NCBI RefSeq assembly: GCF_030936135.1
Contig: NC_082594.1
Span: 21,061,553 to 21,125,552 of the forward strand
Source of the DNA: Gavia stellata
Lineage: Eukaryota > Chordata > Aves > Gaviiformes > Gaviidae
Direction: 5' to 3'
Length of the DNA stretch: 64,000 bases
The first letter of the stretch is position 1; every line of letters begins with the position of its first letter. Both the position numbers and the translations under genes were made by a program. Below are positions 60,473 through 64,000 of the stretch, one piece after another. The notes under the pieces were generated by a model. That model saw nothing but the letters and a program-made list of their open reading frames with translations. It ran no database searches and was not told where the DNA came from.

Positions 60473-61070
60473 TGTCGTGGTTTAACCCCAGCCGGCAACT
60501 AAGCACCACACAGCCGCTTGCTCACTCTCCCCCCGCGGTGGGATGAGGGAGAGAATCAGAAGAGTAAAAGTGAGAAAACTTGTGGGTTGAGACAAAGACA
60601 GTTTAATAGGTAAAGCAAAGGCCATGCACACAAGCAAAGCAAAACAAGGAATTTGTTCACTGCTTCCCATGGGCAGGCAGGTGTTCAGCCATCTCCAGGA
60701 AAGGAGGGCCCCATCATGCGTATCGGTTACTTGGGAAGACAAACTCCAGCACTCCAAATGTCCCCCGCCTTCCTTCTTCTTCCCCCAGCTTTATATGCTG
60801 AGCATGACATCATATGGTATGGAATATCCCTTTGGTCAGTTGGGGTCAGCTGTCCCGGCTGTGTCCCCTCCCAACTTCCTGTGCACCCCCAGCCTACTCG
60901 CTGGTGGGGCAGTGCGAGAAGCAGAAAAGGCCTTGACACTGTGTAAGCACTGCTCAGCAGTAACTAAAACATCCCTGTGTATCAACACTGTTTCCAGCAC
61001 AAATCCAAAACATAGCCTCCTACTAGCTACTCTGAAGAAAATTAACTCTACCCCAGCCAAAACCAGCACA
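60473..61070 (-). repeat. 3' LTR of the non-autonomous element
   Basis: The plus strand starts TGTCGTGGTTTAACC and ends AAAACCAGCACA. On the minus strand TATAAA lies at 60795-60790 and ATTAAA at 60607-60602, which is the expected promoter-then-polyadenylation order. Confidence 0.9.
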
Positions 61071-61083
61071 TTCTCCACCCCTT
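61071..61083 (-). other. Polypurine tract of the non-autonomous element
   Basis: The minus strand reads AAGGGGTGGAGAA directly before the 3' LTR start TGTGCTGG. Such a purine run primes plus-strand DNA synthesis in LTR elements. Confidence 0.7.
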
Positions 61084-61714
61084 ATTCCATACCATTTATG
61101 TCATGCTCAGGTCTCACGCTATCCAATGCATCCTCGTTAACCACCACCCCCCTTCCCATCCTTTCATACAATACACAATACCATTCCCTTAGTCTATGGA
61201 CCACCCCTGTGAAATGTCTGTAAAATGTCCAGAAATGTCCACAAAATGTCCATTGAGTTCATTTAGTCCATGTCTTTGGGCTCCATCTGTTATGGTGGTC
61301 ACTCAGGACAGGACAGGTGGTGTGTTGCATGGAGTTAGTGGGCACCAAAGCCAGCTCAGGTCGGGTCACTGCTGCACTTGCACTGCTTCTTGTAAGGCTT
61401 GTCCTCCATCGGTTCAGGTGGTTCCTGCTATAGTAATTCCTATAACATGCAACTCCGATCATGGGTTACAACAATTTGAAGGTGTTTCCATTGCAATCTC
61501 TTCCCCTGGTCCTATTGGGCCAGGTTATATGGTTTAACATTGCAGTGAATTCCTCTCCTTGCTTCTAGCCTGGCTAGCAACAAGGGGTTCTTGCTGTAGT
61601 AATTCCCATAACATGCAACTCAAATCCCAGGTTACAACAATTTAAAGGTGTTTCCATTACAATCTCCACCCCTGGTCCCTTTGGACCAGACCTTGAAATG
61701 AACTCCTCCCCTTG

Positions 61715-62329
61715 CCCCTGCTCCAGCTTGGAGTTATCCACAGACTGCAGTCCCTTAGGGTTATACCTGCTCCAAGTGGAGCCTTATCTGTGCACCACAA
61801 TCTCTTCAGGGGTATACCTGCTGCGGCAGAGTTATCCACAGCCACAGTCGCTTTGAGGTGCACCTGTTCCAGCATGGCCTTCTCCATGGGTCACAATGCC
61901 TTCAGAGATATACCTGCTCCAGCGTGGCCCCACCCACAGCCACAGTCCCTTCAGAAGTAAACCTGCTCCCACATGGCCTTACCCATGGCTGCAGTCCCTC
62001 CAGGGGTGTACCTGCTCTGTCATGGGCCACACGCTTTGAGGTGCTCCAGCATGACCTCATGCACAGCCACTGATGCTTCCAATGTGTACCTGCTGCAGCA
62101 TGGACTTATCCACAGCCACAGATGCTTTGAGGTGTACCTTCTCCTGCATGGGCTTACCCTTGGGCCACAATCCCTTCAGAGGTACACCTGCTGTGGCACA
62201 GACATAACTACGGCCACAGACGCTTCGAGATGTACCTGCTCTGATGTGGACTTATTCACAGCCACAGACGCTTCGGGGTGTCCTGCTCCTGCGTGGACTC
62301 ATCCACAGGTCACAGTCCCTTTGACTCGA
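61715..62329 (-). repeat. 49-bp minisatellite, about 12 diverged units
   Basis: Plus-strand units start ACCTGCTCCAGCATGG and continue with a -CCACAGCCACAGTCCCTTCAG- type core. Units are mostly 46-50 bases; one clear 49-base unit starts at about 61913. One unit (about 62010-62085) is longer. Because 49 is not divisible by three and stops occur, the array is not a coding repeat. Confidence 0.8.
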
Positions 62330-62656
62330 GTTCACACTGGAGTTCCAGCCTGTCCAGTACACCAGCACAGAACCAGCAACAATGCCCTAGCCATCTGCCA
62401 GCCCAGGCGCATGGCCATTGCTGTTATCAAAATGTTCCCAGGCACAGCAGAGTAAGATGATAAGCAGTATGGCAGTACAGCAAGCAGCGAAAGCAAAAAG
62501 CAGCCACTAACGAGCACTAGACTCTAATACACAGTAAGGCAAGCAAGCCCCACGGCAAGCACAGGAGCCCGCCGATTAATAGTTAAACAGCAATAACAGC
62601 TATAAATTCGATCTAACGCATTCCAGTCAAACCTGTCGTTATCTCAAAACCTTCAA

Positions 62657-62674
62657 GCCCCACATTGGGCTCCA
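62657..62674 (-). other. Primer-binding site, lysine-tRNA type
   Basis: The minus strand reads TGGAGCCCAATGTGGGGC, eight bases inside the 5' LTR. It differs at two positions from the tRNA-Lys(1,2) primer-binding site TGGCGCCCAACGTGGGGC as I remember it. This supports an LTR retrotransposon read on the minus strand. Confidence 0.75.
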
Positions 62675-62682
62675 AAAAGGAC

Positions 62683-63276
62683 TGTCGTGATTTAACCCCA
62701 GCCAGCAACTAATCACCACACAGCCGCTCGCTCACTCCCCCCGGTGGGATGAGGGAGAGAATCAGAAGAGTAAAAGTGAGAAAACTCGTGGGTTGAGACA
62801 AAGACAGTTTAATAGGTAAAGCAAAGGCCATGCACGCAAGCAAAGCAAAACAAGGAATTCATTCACTACTTCCCATGGGCAGGCAGGTGTTCAGCCATCT
62901 CCAGGAAAGCAAGGCCCCATCATGCGTAATGGTTACTTGGGAAGACAAACTCCAGCACTCCAAACGTCCCCCACTTCCTTCTTCTTCCCCCAGCTTTATA
63001 TGCTGAGCATGACATCATATGGTATGGAATATCCCTTTGGTCAGTTGGGGTCAGCTGTCCCGGCTGTGTCCCCTCCCAATGCCTTGTGCACCCCCAGCCT
63101 ACGCGCTGGTGAGGTGGTGTGAGAAGCAGAAAAGGCCTTGACTGTGTGTAGCCACTGCTCAGCAGTAACTAAAACATCCCTGTGTCATCAACACTGTTTC
63201 CAGCACAAATCCAAAACATAGCCTCCTACTAGCTACTCTGAAGAAAATTAACTCTATCCCAGCCAAAACCAGCACA
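62683..63276 (-). repeat. 5' LTR of the non-autonomous element
   Basis: It is colinear with 60473-61070, and minus-strand TATAAA (63000-62995) and ATTAAA (62813-62808) are preserved. It differs mainly by substitutions at CpG-type sites and small indels, for example a shorter C/G run near 62736. Confidence 0.9.
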
Positions 63277-63387
63277 CCAGAACAAGCAGGTGACAGAGAC
63301 TGCAGAGGCTTGATGGTATCTCCCTCATGCCAGCTTCATCACAGCTGAGGCAATCCAGCAGCAGCCAGTAACAGACTGGCATGAACA

Positions 63388-63779
63388 GGAGCTAAGTCAT
63401 GCCCAACAACCTGGTACCCTATGATGAAATGACTGGCTTGGTAGATAAGGGGAGAGCAGTGGACATTGCCTATCTGGACTTCAGTCTTTATTGAAAACAA
63501 ACCAGTAAACACTGAAGTCCAAATAGACAATGGACACTGTCTACTGTAACATCCTCACAGACAACCTGATGAAGTATGGGCTGGACGAGCAGACAGGCAC
63601 ATTGAAAATGGGCTGAACAGGCAGGCCCAGAGATTGGTGACCTGTGGCATGAAGTCTAAATGGAGGCCAGTAACTAGCAGTGTACCCCAGGGATCAATAC
63701 TGGGTCCAACCCTGTTCAACATCTTCAAGATGATGAGATGACCTCCAAAGGTCCCTTCCAACTTCAACAATTCTGTGAA
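63388..63779 (+). mobile_element. Rearranged CR1 fragment
   Basis: Plus-strand CR1. Reverse transcriptase text (the equivalents of 'MTGLVDKGRAVDIAYLDF' and then '[16 protein letters not shown]') is followed directly by the CR1 3' end 'gatgatgagatgacctcc', 'aaaggtcccttccaacttc', 'aacaattctgtgaa'. The C-terminal third of ORF2 is therefore deleted. A hairpin (63464-63532) interrupts the reverse transcriptase segment. Confidence 0.8.
63464..63532. repeat. 22-bp inverted repeat inside CR1
   Basis: 63464-63485 (starting CATTGCCTATCTGG) pairs with 63511-63532 (ending CCAAATAGACAATG) with two mismatches, around a 25-nt loop that has no CR1 similarity. The left arm is the normal CR1 text, so the right arm looks like an inverted copy. 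Confidence 0.85.
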
Positions 63780-64000
63780 CAACATGGGATCCCAGTGGGA
63801 CTCAGGGTCCAGCAGGAAAGGGAATCCTACAGTGCTTTAAAGCACAGCAGAGGTTTTCAGACAGGGGACTAAATTACCAATATAAAAATTTAATGTAAGT
63901 AGAAAACCAAGAAACTCTTCATTCACTATTATGTGCTCCATCAAGAACTGCTCCTCAGAAGACATACACTTTCATGAGAATACGGATTTATAATTTTTTC

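Larger units (their letters stand above)
60473..63276 (-). mobile_element. Complete non-autonomous LTR retrotransposon
   Basis: Two LTRs of about 595 bp (60473-61070 and 62683-63276) in the same orientation flank 1612 bp with no retroviral genes. In sense (minus) order there is a 5' LTR starting TGTGCTGG, an 8-base spacer, a primer-binding site, a non-coding interior with a 49-bp minisatellite, a polypurine tract (61071-61083) and the 3' LTR ending in ...ACGACA. The flanks TCAGA/CCAGA are a one-mismatch 5-bp duplication. My hand count gives roughly 30-40 differences between the LTRs (about 5-6%), so the insertion is not recent. Transposition would need proteins supplied by another element. 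Confidence 0.9.

Noticed and set aside
60624..61223. 199-codon plus-strand frame
   Set aside because: It runs through an LTR on the antisense side and across the element border, with no retroviral domain. It is a shadow.
61973..62455. 160-codon plus-strand frame through the minisatellite
   Set aside because: The unit is about 49 bases, so the frame changes in each repeat. The frame is incidental.

Overview
The window reads as bird nuclear DNA, probably from a neognath. It is AT-rich, intron- or desert-like sequence carrying many CR1 non-LTR retrotransposon copies on both strands and of very different ages, plus LTR elements that I recognise from memory as avian types. I see no bacterial, organellar or phage features, no tRNA or rRNA gene and no CRISPR array.

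One protein-coding gene is supported with confidence. It is an intact, multi-exon PHF7-like gene (extended PHD finger, RING-like domain, second PHD finger) on the minus strand, coding from 34433 to 29933 in nine coding exons. Every junction is GT/AG, every phase fits, and the product is 342 residues. Upstream lie a TATA-like box (34842-34846) and a cluster of five GTGACAC-type motifs (34861-34950). The gene sits in a compact GC-rich island (about 28.7-35.3 kb). A CR1 fragment lies antisense in one intron.

Layout. 0.45-2.6 kb: old CR1 (minus) with a large internal deletion. 5.6-6.2 kb: unassigned segment with a 131-codon open frame. 6.3-6.7 kb: ancient CR1-like piece. 7.0-10.6 kb: nearly complete CR1 (minus) with relics of the ORF1 esterase, endonuclease and reverse transcriptase. 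10.6-22.6 kb: mostly unique sequence with one CR1 tail (15.9-16.3 kb) and a pair of palindromes (18.9 kb). 22.6-23.5 kb: the youngest-looking CR1. 23.5-28.5 kb: AT-rich, no gene. 28.5-35.8 kb: the PHF7-like island. 35.8-37.0 kb: solo LTR (minus). 37-59 kb: AT-rich and apparently gene-free, with CR1 pieces at 38.1, 42.4-43.6, 45.9, 50.2-51.2 and 53.4 kb. 59.0-63.8 kb: a repeat cluster made of a plus-strand LTR, a complete but non-autonomous LTR retrotransposon (minus, 2.8 kb) with a 49-bp minisatellite, and a rearranged CR1 containing a hairpin.

There is no operon-like cooperation. The biology is one germline or chromatin-type gene surrounded by selfish elements. The items most worth following are the PHF7-like copy and its promoter, the non-autonomous LTR element whose repeat motif also occurs in the solo LTR, and several local rearrangements (hairpins, tandem duplication, junction repeat).
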